Program-made: the position numbers and the translations under genes
Shown here: positions 16,425-27,361 of the stretch, piece by piece
How positions within the stretch are numbered: position 1 is the stretch's first letter
Layout: every line of letters begins with the position of its first letter
Notes under the pieces: generated by a model
Told to the model about the DNA's origin: nothing
The model's input: only the letters and a program-made list of their open reading frames with translations
The model's database searches: none
DNA from: Thermoleophilaceae bacterium
GTDB taxonomy: Bacteria; Actinomycetota; Thermoleophilia; Solirubrobacterales; Thermoleophilaceae
Length of the DNA stretch: 64,000 nt
Direction: 5' to 3'
Assembly: GCA_030447725.1 (NCBI GenBank)
Contig: JAUJOQ010000006.1
Location: forward strand, 156,639 to 220,638

Positions 16425-17753
16425 TTGCCGAAGCTGTTCGGTACCGACGGCGTCCGCGGGGTCGCGGGCGAGTTTCTCAGCGCAGACCTCGCGCTGAGAC
16501 TCGGTCGTGCCGCGGCCACCGGCGCGCAGCCGGGCGCAGGGGGCGCGCCGCAGGTGCTCATCGTTCGCGACACGCGCGAGTCCGGCGAGATGCTCGAGGC
16601 CTCGCTGGCAGCAGGCGTCGCCGCGGGCGGCGGCCACGCGCTCCTGGGCGGGGTGCTCCCCACTCCCGGCGCCGCGCTGCTCGTTCGTCGCCACGGCCTT
16701 GATCTCGCCGCGGTGGTCTCCGCCTCGCACAACCCATACCGCGACAACGGCATCAAGTTCTTCGGTCCCGACGGCATGAAGATCTCCGACGAGCGCGAGG
16801 CCGAGATCGAGCGAATCGTGTGCGAGGGCGAGGGCGCAAACCAGGCCGACATCGGAAGGGTGCGGGAGCTGCACGGCGCCTCCGGTGACTACCTGCGCGA
16901 GCTGGAGCTGCGCTTCCGCGATCTCGACCTGTCCGGCCGCCGACTGGCGATCGACTGCGCCAACGGGGCCACCCACCGCGTGGCGCCGGAGATCTTCCGG
17001 CGCCTGGGCGCCGATGTGGGCGCCCTCGCCGCCGCGCCCGACGGACGTAACATCAACCACGGCTGTGGCTCCACCCATATCGAGGTCCTGGCCGAGCGGG
17101 TGGTCGAGGGCGGGTACGAGCTCGGCTTCGCCTTCGACGGGGACGGGGACCGGGTGCTGGCAGTCGATCGGCGAGGCGTGGTCGTGGACGGCGACGAGCT
17201 GCTCGCTCTCGCGGCGCTGCATCTCCGCGCAGCGGGGCGCCTGTCCGGCCACGGGGTCGCGGTCACGGTGATGACCAACTATGGCTTTCACACCGCGATG
17301 CGCGAAGCCGGCGTGGAGGTGGCGGTCACGCCGGTCGGCGACCGACACGTGCTCGCCGAGCTGGTCCGGCGCAGATGGGCGCTCGGAGGTGAGCAATCAG
17401 GCCACATCATCGAGACCGGCTTCGTGCCCACGGGCGACGGCGTAGCCTCGGCGTTGCTGTGCCTCGAGGCGCTCGGCGACGGAGACCTGGCCGACCGCCG
17501 CGCCATGAGCAAGCTGCCCCAGCGGCTGGTCAACGTGAGGGTGGCCGACCGCGGGGCGCTCGACTCCGCCACAGCGGTGCACGACGCGGTCGAGGCGGAG
17601 GGCCGAGGCCTGGAGGGGCGTGGGCGGGTGCTCGTGCGCTCCTCGGGCACGGAGCCGCTGGTGCGCGTGATGGTCGAGGCTCCCGGCGAGGAGGAGTGCG
17701 GCGCCATCACCGACCGCCTCGTGGACGTCGTGCGGCGCGAGCTCGGCACCTGA
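16425..17753 (+). CDS. glmM: Phosphoglucosamine mutase
   Basis: Converts glucosamine 6-phosphate to glucosamine 1-phosphate for UDP-GlcNAc synthesis. The TTG start gives LPKLFGTDGVRGVAGEFL, the standard N-terminus. The phosphoserine loop is VSASHNPYRDNGIKFFG, the metal loop AFDGDGDRVLAVD, the sugar loop GGEQSGHII, and the phosphate-binding end VRSSGTEPLVRVMVE. Length 442 fits. Sits 16 bp after rpsI and just before glmS. Confidence 0.96.
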   Translation: MPKLFGTDGVRGVAGEFLSADLALRLGRAAATGAQPGAGGAPQVLIVRDTRESGEMLEASLAAGVAAGGGHALLGGVLPTPGAALLVRRHGLDLAAVVSASHNPYRDNGIKFFGPDGMKISDEREAEIERIVCEGEGANQADIGRVRELHGASGDYLRELELRFRDLDLSGRRLAIDCANGATHRVAPEIFRRLGADVGALAAAPDGRNINHGCGSTHIEVLAERVVEGGYELGFAFDGDGDRVLAVDRRGVVVDGDELLALAALHLRAAGRLSGHGVAVTVMTNYGFHTAMREAGVEVAVTPVGDRHVLAELVRRRWALGGEQSGHIIETGFVPTGDGVASALLCLEALGDGDLADRRAMSKLPQRLVNVRVADRGALDSATAVHDAVEAEGRGLEGRGRVLVRSSGTEPLVRVMVEAPGEEECGAITDRLVDVVRRELGT

Positions 17754-17787
17754 TCCGGCCCCGGTTGGGGGTACCCTCCCGTTCTTC

Positions 17788-19606
<1,819 letters not shown>

Positions 19607-19614
<8 letters not shown>

Positions 19615-19981
19615 CCGCGGGCCGGCAGGGCTGGGCCTCGACCTGCTGGAGATCGACCGCTTCGAGCGGGTCCTCGAGCGCCGGCCGCGGCTGCGCTCGC
19701 GGCTGTTCACGAGAGCCGAGCTGGCCTACGCGGATGCCCGCGCTCGGCCCGGCCAGCACCTGGCCGCCCGGTTCTGCGCCAAGGAGGCCGTGGCCAAGGC
19801 GCTCGGACTCTCGAGCTGGGCGTTCGCCGATGTGGAGGTCGTGTCCAGCCCCGCGGCGCCGGAGATACGCCTTCGCGGGTCGGCGGCTGCCCGGGCGAGC
19901 GCGCTGGGGGTCCGGTGCGTGGTCTCACTCACACACACGCGTTCCACAGCCGCGGCCGTGGCCACCGTCGTGCCCCTTTAG
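19607..19981 (+). CDS. acpS: Holo-[acyl-carrier-protein] synthase
   Basis: Transfers 4'-phosphopantetheine from CoA to apo-ACP, activating fatty-acid synthesis. The 124-residue protein has GLGLDLLEIDRFERVL (Mg-binding Asp) and ARFCAKEAVAKALG (Glu and Lys of the active site), with SLTHTRSTAAAVA at the end. TTG 19607 lies inside the end of glmS and gives the expected short N-terminus; an upstream ATG or GTG alternative is lacking. Confidence 0.93.
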
Positions 19982-20003
19982 TGACGCCTGCGATGGAGGG
20001 GCC

Positions 20004-21563
20004 GTGAGCGCCCGGACGCGCGGATCGGTCCCGTCCGGTGGCCCTGCTGCCGGCTGGCTCGACCCGCTCTACGACGCGGAGGAGATGCGCGCGGTCGATG
20101 CCTGGGCGATCGACGACCAAGGGGTGCCCTCGCTCGACCTGATGGAGCGGGCGGGCATCGGCCTGGCGCGCGTCGTGGTGACGGCCGCTCGGCCGGGGCC
20201 GGTCCGGATCGTGGTCGGGAAGGGAAACAACGGCGGCGACGGCCTGGTCGTGGCCCGGCTCCTGCGCGAGGAGGGCAGGGCGGTCGACGTAGTGGCTCCC
20301 GCGCCCCTCGAGGGCCTTACCGGCGACGCCGCGGCCAATCTGAAGCGGCTTCCCGGAGCGCCGCCCGAGCCCCTCGGGCCCGGGTGCCTGGACGGTTCGG
20401 GCGCCGTGGTCGACGCACTGCTGGGCACAGGCTTTTCGGGCGAGGCCCGAGAGCCCGTCGCCGGGGCGCTCGCCGCGATCAACGACCAAGACGCCCCTGT
20501 GGTGGCCTGCGACGTGCCCTCGGGCGTGGACGCCTCGAGCGGCGAGGTGACCGGGAATGCCGTGCGCGCGGCCGTCACGGCCACCTTCCACGCCCCCAAG
20601 GCCGGCCTGTACGTGGCGCCCGGCGCCTTCCACGCGGGCGAGGTGGAGACCGTCGAGATCGGGATCCCTCGCGGCGCCCCGGCTCCCGCGCGGTTTGGCC
20701 TGATCTCCGAGCGGGTGCTCGCGAGCTATCCGCGGCGCGGCAGCGAGGGGTCGAAGTTCACGTCGGGCGTGGTGGTGGTGGCCGGTGGCGCCCGCGGCCT
20801 GACGGGAGCGCCCACGATGGCGGCTATGGCCGCGCAGCGGGCCGGTGCCGGCTACGTACAGGTGGCGGTGCCCGCGCCGGCGCAGGCCGTGCTGGAGCTG
20901 CGGCTGCTGGAGGCGATGACCCGCGGCCTGCCCGACGATGACGGCTTCCACAGCTCTGCCGGCGTTGAGGAGCTCGCCGAGATGGCCGAGCGTGCCGGAG
21001 CCGTGGTGCTCGGTCCCGGCTTGGGCCGAACGCAGGCGGCGGGCGGCTTCGCCCGGGAGTCGGCCCGGGCGGTTGAGGTTCCGCTGCTCCTCGACGCGGA
21101 TGGCCTGAACGCCCATGCCGGCCGGCTCGAGTCGCTGCGCGGCCGCACCGCGCCTACCGTGCTCACTCCGCACGCCGCAGAGCTCGGCCGCCTGCTCGAC
21201 CGGACCCCGAACGAGGTGGGCGCCCACCGGCTGGCCTGCGCGCGCGAGGCGGCGCACCGCAGCGGGGCGATCGTGCTGCTCAAGGGCCACGACACGATCG
21301 TGGCGACGCCGGAGGGTCCCGTGGCGGTGAGCCCCGGAGGCTCGCCCGCGCTGGCCACGGCCGGCACGGGCGACGTGCTCTCAGGACTGATCGGGACTCT
21401 GCTCGCCAAGGGCCTCGACCCCTTCGAGGCCGCGGCGCTGGGCGCGCTGGCGCACCTGCGCGCGGGCCTCGCCGCCGCCGAGCGCCACGGGATCGACCAC
21501 GTGATTGCAGGCGACGTGATCGAGGCCTTGCCCGCGGGCCTTGCGGTTCCCGGCTCCCGGTAA
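20004..21563 (+). CDS. nnr: Bifunctional NAD(P)H-hydrate epimerase / ADP-dependent dehydratase
   Basis: Repairs hydrated NAD(P)H. The N-terminal YjeF_N epimerase domain (about residues 20-220) has EEMRAVDAWAI, GKGNNGGDGLVVARLL and CDVPSGVDASSGEV. The C-terminal ribokinase-like dehydratase domain (about 230-510) has VLGPGLG, LLDADGLNA, LKGHDTIVATPEG and the catalytic ATAGTGDVLSGLIG. 519 residues, normal for the fused form. GTG 20004 follows a GGAGGGG Shine-Dalgarno and is chosen over upstream starts that overlap acpS. Confidence 0.94.
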   Translation: MSARTRGSVPSGGPAAGWLDPLYDAEEMRAVDAWAIDDQGVPSLDLMERAGIGLARVVVTAARPGPVRIVVGKGNNGGDGLVVARLLREEGRAVDVVAPAPLEGLTGDAAANLKRLPGAPPEPLGPGCLDGSGAVVDALLGTGFSGEAREPVAGALAAINDQDAPVVACDVPSGVDASSGEVTGNAVRAAVTATFHAPKAGLYVAPGAFHAGEVETVEIGIPRGAPAPARFGLISERVLASYPRRGSEGSKFTSGVVVVAGGARGLTGAPTMAAMAAQRAGAGYVQVAVPAPAQAVLELRLLEAMTRGLPDDDGFHSSAGVEELAEMAERAGAVVLGPGLGRTQAAGGFARESARAVEVPLLLDADGLNAHAGRLESLRGRTAPTVLTPHAAELGRLLDRTPNEVGAHRLACAREAAHRSGAIVLLKGHDTIVATPEGPVAVSPGGSPALATAGTGDVLSGLIGTLLAKGLDPFEAAALGALAHLRAGLAAAERHGIDHVIAGDVIEALPAGLAVPGSR

Positions 21564-21566
21564 GGT
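21561..21566 (+). promoter_or_regulatory. TAAGGT -10 element for a leaderless CBS-domain gene
   Basis: TAAGGT begins right at the end of nnr (its last bases include the stop TAA) and ends 7 nt before GTG 21574, so the mRNA probably starts at the start codon. Confidence 0.5.
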
Positions 21567-21573
21567 CAGATGC

Positions 21574-22035
21574 GTGGCGCTCACGGTCGGCGAGATCATG
21601 GATCCCCAGCCCGAGACGGTGTCTCCGGACGAGGACATCGAGCGGGTGATCCGGGTGCTGCGCGAGAACGAGCTCCCCGGTGTGCCGGTGGTCAACGCCG
21701 GAGGACGGTGCGTGGGCATCGTGACCGAGGCCGACCTCGTGCTGCCCGACGAGGGCGGCGATCTGCACCTGCCCCACTACGTGAACATCTTCGGCGGCAC
21801 GATCTTCCTCGAGCCGCTCAAGCACTTCGAGGACCGGCTGCGCAAGGCGTTCGCCTCCAAGGCGTCGGATCTCATGACCGAGGATCCGATCACCGTCGAG
21901 GCCGAGGCCACCGTTGCCGAGGCGGCGCGGCTCATCCACGAGACCGGTCACAACCGGCTGCCGGTCACCGAGCACGGCCGTCTGGTCGGCGTCGTCACCC
22001 GCGTGGACGTGCTCGGCGCCCTCGTCTCCGAGTGA
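21574..22035 (+). CDS. Two-CBS-domain protein
   Basis: A 153-residue stand-alone CBS pair: CBS1 (VGEIMDPQPETVSPDEDIE to VGIVTEADLVLP) and CBS2 (ASDLMTEDPITVEAEATV to LVGVVTRVDVLGALV), joined by an insert with HYVNIFGGTIFLEPLKHFE. Such pairs bind adenine nucleotides and tune partner proteins. The insert between the domains resembles that of other stand-alone regulators. Its target is unknown; neighbours are nnr and alr, and its stop overlaps the alr GTG. Confidence 0.9.
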   Translation: MALTVGEIMDPQPETVSPDEDIERVIRVLRENELPGVPVVNAGGRCVGIVTEADLVLPDEGGDLHLPHYVNIFGGTIFLEPLKHFEDRLRKAFASKASDLMTEDPITVEAEATVAEAARLIHETGHNRLPVTEHGRLVGVVTRVDVLGALVSE

Positions 22036-23141
22036 CGTCTCCGCAGCGTGCCCTCGCACGGGTGCGGCTCGACGCCGTCCGGCTCAACTGCGAGCGCCTG
22101 CGCCTGCTGCTCCTCGATGGAGCGCAGCTGTGCGCCGTCGTGAAGGCTGACGGCTACGGACACGGTGCGGCCGAGTGCGCGCGGGCCGCCCAGGAGGGAG
22201 GCGCGGCGTGGCTTGCCGTTGCGACGGCGGGTGAGGCCGCCGAACTGCGTCGCGAGGGCATCGGGGGGAGGGTGCTCGTGATGGGTGCGCTCACGGCTGC
22301 CGACACCCGGATGGCGTTAGACGCCGACGCCGACGTGGTGATCTGGGACCGCCGTTTCCTCGACTCGATTCGCGCCGACGCGGGACATGCTGTCAGGGTG
22401 CATGTGAAGCTCGACACGGGCATGGGCCGGCTGGGCACGAAGGATTCCGACGAGGCACGGGCATTGTTCGAGCAGGCCGACTCCGCCCCAGGCGTGGAGC
22501 TGGCCGGGCTGATGACCCACTTCGCGACCGCCGACGACCCCGCTGACCCGCACTTGGGCATGCAGCTGGACCGTTTCAACGCCTTCGTCGATCAGCTCGG
22601 CGGGCGGGCGGACGACCTCGTGGTGCACGCCGCCAACAGCGCCGCCACCTTCCGTGACCGGGCGTGCCATTTCGACATGGTCCGCTGCGGCGTGGCCATC
22701 TACGGCCTCGACCCCTTCGGGGAAGATCCCCGGCTGCGCGGCCTCGATCCCGCCTTGGCACTGGAGTCCTACGTGGCCGCGGTCAAGCGCTTCGAGGCCG
22801 GGGAGAGCGCCGGATACGGCCGGCGCTGGACGGCCGCCGAGCCGACCTGCGTGGGCGCCATCCCGATCGGCTACGGCGACGGATGGCGCCGGGCGCTGAG
22901 CAACCACTGCGATGTGCTTGTGGGGGGCCGCCGCCGGCCGCTCGTCGGAACGGTGAGCATGGACAACGTGACCGTCGACCTCGGGCCGGACACCGAGGTG
23001 GAGCCCGGCGACGCCGCTGTGCTGATCGGTGCGCAGGGAGAGGAGCGAATTCTCTGCGAAGAGGTGGCCGGCCGGCTCGACACGATCAACTACGAGGTCG
23101 TATGCGGCCTGAGCCCGCGGGTTGTCCGCCGCCACGAGTGA
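22032..23141 (+). CDS. alr: Alanine racemase
   Basis: PLP enzyme supplying D-alanine for peptidoglycan. The PLP lysine lies in CAVVKADGYGHGA and the catalytic tyrosine region is IPIGYGDGWRRALSN; VKLDTGMGRLG and FDMVRCGVAIYG are further landmarks. 369 residues. GTG 22032 overlaps the CBS gene stop (GTGA). The stop overlaps the next ATG (TGATG). With the D,D-carboxypeptidase and glmM/glmS it forms the wall-precursor theme of the window. Confidence 0.95.
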   Translation: MTSPQRALARVRLDAVRLNCERLRLLLLDGAQLCAVVKADGYGHGAAECARAAQEGGAAWLAVATAGEAAELRREGIGGRVLVMGALTAADTRMALDADADVVIWDRRFLDSIRADAGHAVRVHVKLDTGMGRLGTKDSDEARALFEQADSAPGVELAGLMTHFATADDPADPHLGMQLDRFNAFVDQLGGRADDLVVHAANSAATFRDRACHFDMVRCGVAIYGLDPFGEDPRLRGLDPALALESYVAAVKRFEAGESAGYGRRWTAAEPTCVGAIPIGYGDGWRRALSNHCDVLVGGRRRPLVGTVSMDNVTVDLGPDTEVEPGDAAVLIGAQGEERILCEEVAGRLDTINYEVVCGLSPRVVRRHE

Positions 23142-24559
23142 TGACCGCCCTGCTGGAAGCCGAGCCGGTCGCCCGCGTGAGCACCGCCCTGCGCGACGGG
23201 CCCGCCGCCTGGCTCGTGGGCGGCGTGGTGCGCGACTGTCTGCTCGACCGGCCGCTGCGCGACGTGGACCTGGCCGTGCAGGGCGAGCCCGAGCCCGCCG
23301 CGAGGGCGGTGGCCGCCGAGCTGCGCGGCCCGGTTTTCCCTCTGTCCGAGCAGTTCGGGGCCTGGAGGGTGCTCGACCGCGACCGGACCTTTGTATGCGA
23401 CATCTCGCCGCTGCAGGGGGCCACGATCGAAGAGGACCTCCGCCAGCGCGACTTCACGGTGAACGCCATGGCCGTGCCGCTCGCCGGCGGCGCGACGATC
23501 GACCCCCACGGCGGCCGCGCCGACCTGAGGGCAGGCCGGCTGCGCGTGCTGGGCGCGGAGGCCTACGACAACGACCCGCTCCGGACTCTGCGCCTGGTGC
23601 GCCTGGCCGCGGAGCTGGGCCTGCGGCCGGACGCCGACACCAAGCGCCTCACCGCCTCGGCGGCGCCACGGCTGTCCGAGCCCTCGCCCGAGCGGGTGTT
23701 CGCCGAGTTGCGCAGGACCGTAGTGGCGCCCGGGGCGCTCGACGGGCTGGACCTTGGCGCCAAGCTCGGCGTGCTCGGCGCCGTGCTACCCGAGCTCACG
23801 GCCCTCGAGGGGATCGAGCAGAGCCGCTTCCACCACCTCGACGTGTTCGAGCACACGATGGAGGTGCTGCGCCGGCTGATCGATCTCGAGGGCGATCTGC
23901 CGTCGTTTTTCGGTGAGCTCGCCGTCCCCCTGCGCGAGCAGCTCGACCAGCCGCTGGGCGACGAGCTCACACGCGGGCAGGCGCTGCGCCTCGGCGCTCT
24001 GTTCCACGACGTGGCCAAGCCGGCCACCCGCGGCGTTCGCGGCGACGGCAAGGTCACCTTCATCGGCCACGACTCAGCAGGGGACGACCTCGTGGGGCAG
24101 ATCTTTCGCCGGCTGCGTACCAGCGAGCGGCTGCGCGCCTACGTCGGCAAGCTCACCCGCGAGCATCTCGTGCTCGGCTTCATGGTGCACCGGCGCCCCC
24201 TCGACGCCCGCGCGATGCACTCCTACCTGCGTCGCACCGAGCCCGTCGAGGTGGAGGTCACGCTGCTGTCATGCGTGGACCGCATGGCCACCCGGGGCGA
24301 GGGGCAGGAGCCCTGGATCGCAGCGCACCTCGAGCTGGCGCGGGAGGTGATGGGCGCGGCGCTGGCGTGGCGGGCTCACGGCCCGCCCGCACCGCTCGTG
24401 CGCGGCGACCAGCTGGCGCATGAACTGGGACTGACGCCCGGACCCGAGCTTGGCGAGCTGCTGGCCTCCCTCGAGCAGGCGATCTATGCGGGAGAGGTCT
24501 GCGACCGCGAGCAGGCGCTGGAACACGCCCGGCGCGAGCGCCACAATCAACCTCGATGA
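23141..24559 (+). CDS. cca: CCA tRNA nucleotidyltransferase / poly(A) polymerase family, HD domain
   Basis: Class II nucleotidyltransferase of 472 residues adding or repairing tRNA 3' CCA. The head domain has WLVGGVVRDCLLDRPLRDVDLAV (GGxVRD and DxD metal motif), followed by RQRDFTVNAMAV and the neck motif DPLRTLRLVRLAAELGL. The C-terminal HD phosphohydrolase motif is LFHDVAKPAT. Adenine-only versus CCA addition cannot be told by eye. Start ATG 23141 overlaps the alr stop and its end overlaps corA (ATGA). Confidence 0.9.
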   Translation: MTALLEAEPVARVSTALRDGPAAWLVGGVVRDCLLDRPLRDVDLAVQGEPEPAARAVAAELRGPVFPLSEQFGAWRVLDRDRTFVCDISPLQGATIEEDLRQRDFTVNAMAVPLAGGATIDPHGGRADLRAGRLRVLGAEAYDNDPLRTLRLVRLAAELGLRPDADTKRLTASAAPRLSEPSPERVFAELRRTVVAPGALDGLDLGAKLGVLGAVLPELTALEGIEQSRFHHLDVFEHTMEVLRRLIDLEGDLPSFFGELAVPLREQLDQPLGDELTRGQALRLGALFHDVAKPATRGVRGDGKVTFIGHDSAGDDLVGQIFRRLRTSERLRAYVGKLTREHLVLGFMVHRRPLDARAMHSYLRRTEPVEVEVTLLSCVDRMATRGEGQEPWIAAHLELAREVMGAALAWRAHGPPAPLVRGDQLAHELGLTPGPELGELLASLEQAIYAGEVCDREQALEHARRERHNQPR

Positions 24560-25527
24560 TCGTCGACTGCGCGGTGTACGAGCAGGGCCGGCGCCAGGAC
24601 GGCGACCTCTCCCTCGGCGAGGCCTTCGAGCGGTGTCGCGGCAGTGAGGAGTTCGTCTGGCTGGGGATGCACGAGCCCACGAGAGACGAGTTCGCCTACG
24701 TCCAGCGCGAGTTCCAGCTGCACGAGCTGGCCGTCGAGGACGCGATCAAGGCGCACCAGCGCCCCAAGCTGGAGGTCTACGGGGACACGATCTTCGTGGT
24801 CTTGAAGACCGCGTGTTACGTCGACTCGGAGGAGATAGTGGAGTTCGGGGAGATCCTGGTCTTCCTCGGCAAGGGATTCGTGGTCACCGTACGTCACGGG
24901 CCCGCCTCGGATCTCCATGAAGTCCGGCAGCAGGTCGAGAGCGAACCCGAGCGCCTCAAGGGGGGCCCCGGCGCGGTCCTGTACGCGATCGTCGACCGGG
25001 TGGTCGACGACTACGTGCCGGCCATCGAGGGCCTGCGGGTGGACATCGAGCAGGTGGAGAGCGAGGTGTTCTCGCCCGAGGGCAAGAGCTCGGCGCAGCG
25101 CATCTACGCCCTCAAGCGCGAGGTGCTGGAGTTCACGCGCGCCACGTCCCCGCTCGTCGACCCGATCGACCGGCTCGCCGAGGGGCGCTACGGCCTCGTC
25201 CACGAGGAGGGCCGCCACTACTTCCGGGACGTGAGCGATCACCTCAAGCGGGTCAACGACCAGCTCGAGAGCTTCAGTGACCTGCTCACCAGCGTCCTCA
25301 GCGCCAACCTGACCCAGGTCACGGTCCAGCAGAACGAGGACGTGCGCAAGATCTCCGCCGCCGTGGCGATCATCGCCGTGCCCACGATGATCGCCGGCAT
25401 CTACGGCATGAACTTCGAGCACATGCCGGAGCTGGGATGGGAGGGGGGCTACCCGTTGGTGCTGGGCTTCATGGCCGTCGTGTGCCTGGCGCTGTACCGC
25501 TACTTCAAGCGGGCCGGTTGGCTCTGA
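24556..25527 (+). CDS. corA: CorA-family magnesium/cobalt transport protein
   Basis: Pentameric Mg2+ channel subunit of 323 residues. A long N-terminal cytoplasmic alpha/beta funnel is followed by two C-terminal helices (ISAAVAIIAVPTMIAGIYG and GGYPLVLGFMAVVCLALYRY) joined by the selectivity motif GMN in IYGMNFEHMPEL. It ends in a basic KRAGWL cap. ATG overlaps the cca stop. The family also carries Co2+ or Ni2+. Confidence 0.94.
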   Translation: MIVDCAVYEQGRRQDGDLSLGEAFERCRGSEEFVWLGMHEPTRDEFAYVQREFQLHELAVEDAIKAHQRPKLEVYGDTIFVVLKTACYVDSEEIVEFGEILVFLGKGFVVTVRHGPASDLHEVRQQVESEPERLKGGPGAVLYAIVDRVVDDYVPAIEGLRVDIEQVESEVFSPEGKSSAQRIYALKREVLEFTRATSPLVDPIDRLAEGRYGLVHEEGRHYFRDVSDHLKRVNDQLESFSDLLTSVLSANLTQVTVQQNEDVRKISAAVAIIAVPTMIAGIYGMNFEHMPELGWEGGYPLVLGFMAVVCLALYRYFKRAGWL

Positions 25528-25563
25528 CCAGGGCCACCGCAGCGGGCGATAGCCTATCTCGCG

Positions 25564-25974
25564 GTGACCGGCGAGGACTGCATCTTCTGCAAGATCGTGG
25601 CCGGTGAGCTGCCGGCCGAGAAGGTCGCCGAGGACGAGCACACCATCGCGTTCATGGACCTCAACCCCTGGACGCGAGGTCACTCCCTCGTGATCCCGCG
25701 CAACCACTCGCGCAACCTGTACGAGGTCGACCCCGAAGACCTGAGGCACACCGCGGTGTCCGCCCAGCGCCTCGCCGAGCGCATGCGCGATCGTCTCGGC
25801 TGCGACGGTGTCAACCTCCTCAACTCCTGTGAGCCGGCGGCGTGGCAGACGGTCTTCCACCTGCACCTGCACGTGATCCCGCGCTACGAGGGCGACCCCC
25901 TGCGGCTTCCCGGCCAGCCGCAGCGCCCCGAAGAGGGTGAGCTGGCGCGGGTGGCCGCCGAGTTGCGCGCATGA
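25564..25974 (+). CDS. HIT-family nucleotide hydrolase/transferase
   Basis: A 136-residue histidine-triad protein. CIFCKIVAGELPAEKVAED is the usual N-terminus (zinc Cys pair) and HLHLHVIPRY is the catalytic HxHxH motif, in the Hint-like branch acting on AMP-linked substrates. TAGCCT (25550-25555) lies 8 nt before the GTG start, a leaderless arrangement. Its in vivo substrate is not predictable. Confidence 0.92.
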   Translation: MTGEDCIFCKIVAGELPAEKVAEDEHTIAFMDLNPWTRGHSLVIPRNHSRNLYEVDPEDLRHTAVSAQRLAERMRDRLGCDGVNLLNSCEPAAWQTVFHLHLHVIPRYEGDPLRLPGQPQRPEEGELARVAAELRA

Positions 25975-26022
25975 GCGCCCAAGGTCAGCTTCCAAGGCCG
26001 CTGACTGCTAGCGTCTCCGCGC

Positions 26023-26226
26023 ATGCCTACCGGAACAGTCAAGTGGTTCAACGACGACAAGGGGTTCGGCTTCATCTCCCCGGATGAGGGCGACAAGGAC
26101 CTCTTCGTCCACTTCTCGGGGATCGCCGGGGACGGATTCAAGTCCCTCCCGGAGAACTCCAAGGTGGAGTACGACGAAGAGGCCGGCGACAAGGGACCCA
26201 AGGCGGTGAACGTCCGCACCATCTAG
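26023..26226 (+). CDS. csp: Cold-shock protein (CspA family)
   Basis: A 67-residue OB-fold nucleic-acid chaperone. It begins [20 protein letters not shown] (RNP1 KGFGFI) and has RNP2 in DLFVHFSGI, ending [16 protein letters not shown] (26009-26014) is 8 nt before the ATG, so it is probably leaderless and lacks the long cold-box 5' UTR of enteric cspA. Located 13 bp before infA. Confidence 0.96.
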   Translation: MPTGTVKWFNDDKGFGFISPDEGDKDLFVHFSGIAGDGFKSLPENSKVEYDEEAGDKGPKAVNVRTI

Positions 26227-26239
26227 CGGATGCTCGATC

Positions 26240-26458
26240 TTGGCCAAGGAAGAGAAGATCGAGATGGAGGGCGAGATCCTGGAGGCCCTCCCCAACACGA
26301 TGTTCAAGGTCAAGCTCGACAACGACCACGAGGTGCTCGGACACATCTCGGGCAAGATGCGCCGGCACTACATCCGCATCCTGCCCGGAGACCGCGTGAA
26401 GATCGAGCTGTCGCCCTACGATCTCGACCGGGGCCGGATCACCTACCGGTACAAGTAG
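26240..26458 (+). CDS. infA: Translation initiation factor IF-1
   Basis: A 72-residue S1-fold protein that binds the ribosomal A site during initiation. [39 protein letters not shown] and [12 protein letters not shown] are hallmark segments. TTG start, no other start fits. It normally lies in the ribosomal protein operon next to rpmJ and rpsM, but here it follows a cold-shock gene and precedes an unrelated secreted protein. Confidence 0.97.
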   Translation: MAKEEKIEMEGEILEALPNTMFKVKLDNDHEVLGHISGKMRRHYIRILPGDRVKIELSPYDLDRGRITYRYK

Positions 26459-26493
26459 CCGCAACTTCGCGCATCACGCGTGTTCCGAGACAG

Positions 26494-27312
26494 ATGATGA
26501 AGCGACTCCTGATCGCCGTGGCGCTGCTCGCCCTGGCCGTACCGTTTGCGACCGCGCGGGTCGTCAGCCTCGGGGAGCCCACCGAGGGCTTCCTCCCCGC
26601 CTCTCCGTGCCCGGGGAAGGATCTCGAGGGGACCGAGAACGACACCTCATGCGTCTCTCCGTACGAGGTCACCGGATACCAGGACACCGCTGAGAACACC
26701 AAGAGCAATCCATACCTGATCCGCCGTGACGGCAAGATCACGGCCTTCACGGTCAAGCTGGGCAAGGTCACGAGCGGCGATCCCAGCGCACAGAAGGAGT
26801 TCTTCGACGGTCGGTTCGATGCGCCGGCAGCGGTACAGATAAGCATCGTCCGCCGAGGTAAGAAGCGAAGTCGGCGTAACGACCATAGGGTGGTCGCAGA
26901 GAGTGGGATCTTCCCTGTCGACGACTACTTCGGCAGCAGCCCCACCTTCGTCCTCGACAAGCCCCTGAACGTAAAGAGGGGCAATATCGTGGCCCTCACG
27001 ATCCCGACCTGGGCGCCTGTGCTCGCGACACGGCAGCCGCGAACTGATTTCTGGCGCAGCTCCCGTCCCAAGGGCGATTGTGGCTCGGAGGTCCGGAACG
27101 CCCCCAGCTCTGTCCAGGAGCGGAAGGATCTGACCACGTGGGGCTGCAACTACCGAACGGAGCGGCTCCTCTACACGGCCACCTACGTGCCGGAGAACCG
27201 TCCGACGAAGCCCCTGGCGCCGAGCGATGCGCAGAGCAGCGCGACGGCGAGTGGCAATCGCACTCGTGAGCTTGGCTCGCTGGGCGGCGGCGCGCCTGCG
27301 CCTTTGCGCTAG
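26494..27312 (+). CDS. Secreted protein of unknown function
   Basis: A 272-residue protein with a clear signal peptide (MMKRLLIAVALLALAVPFATA) and a mature part rich in beta-forming stretches and Arg/Asp/Pro. Cysteines lie in SPCPGKD, DTSCVSPY, GDCGSEV and WGCNYRTERLLYTATY, enough for two disulfides. I recognise no domain; the pattern suggests an extracellular beta-sandwich protein. Two ATGs (26494, 26497) are possible starts. It does not look co-functional with infA. Confidence 0.75.
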   Translation: MMKRLLIAVALLALAVPFATARVVSLGEPTEGFLPASPCPGKDLEGTENDTSCVSPYEVTGYQDTAENTKSNPYLIRRDGKITAFTVKLGKVTSGDPSAQKEFFDGRFDAPAAVQISIVRRGKKRSRRNDHRVVAESGIFPVDDYFGSSPTFVLDKPLNVKRGNIVALTIPTWAPVLATRQPRTDFWRSSRPKGDCGSEVRNAPSSVQERKDLTTWGCNYRTERLLYTATYVPENRPTKPLAPSDAQSSATASGNRTRELGSLGGGAPAPLR

Positions 27313-27349
27313 TTCCCCCTACCCACTTTCGCCAGCCTGGCTACCGGGG

Positions 27350-27355
27350 TAGCAT
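27350..27355 (+). promoter_or_regulatory. TAGCAT -10 element overlapping a small palindrome
   Basis: TAGCAT ends 6 nt before GTG 27362. The palindrome GCTAC-CGGG-GTAGC (27340-27353) covers its left half and could be an operator or hairpin. Weak evidence. Confidence 0.35.
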
Positions 27356-27361
27356 GGACGT

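Noticed and set aside
17754-17787. glmS ribozyme or riboswitch upstream of glmS
   Set aside because: Only 34 bp separate the genes, far too short, and no conserved core is visible.
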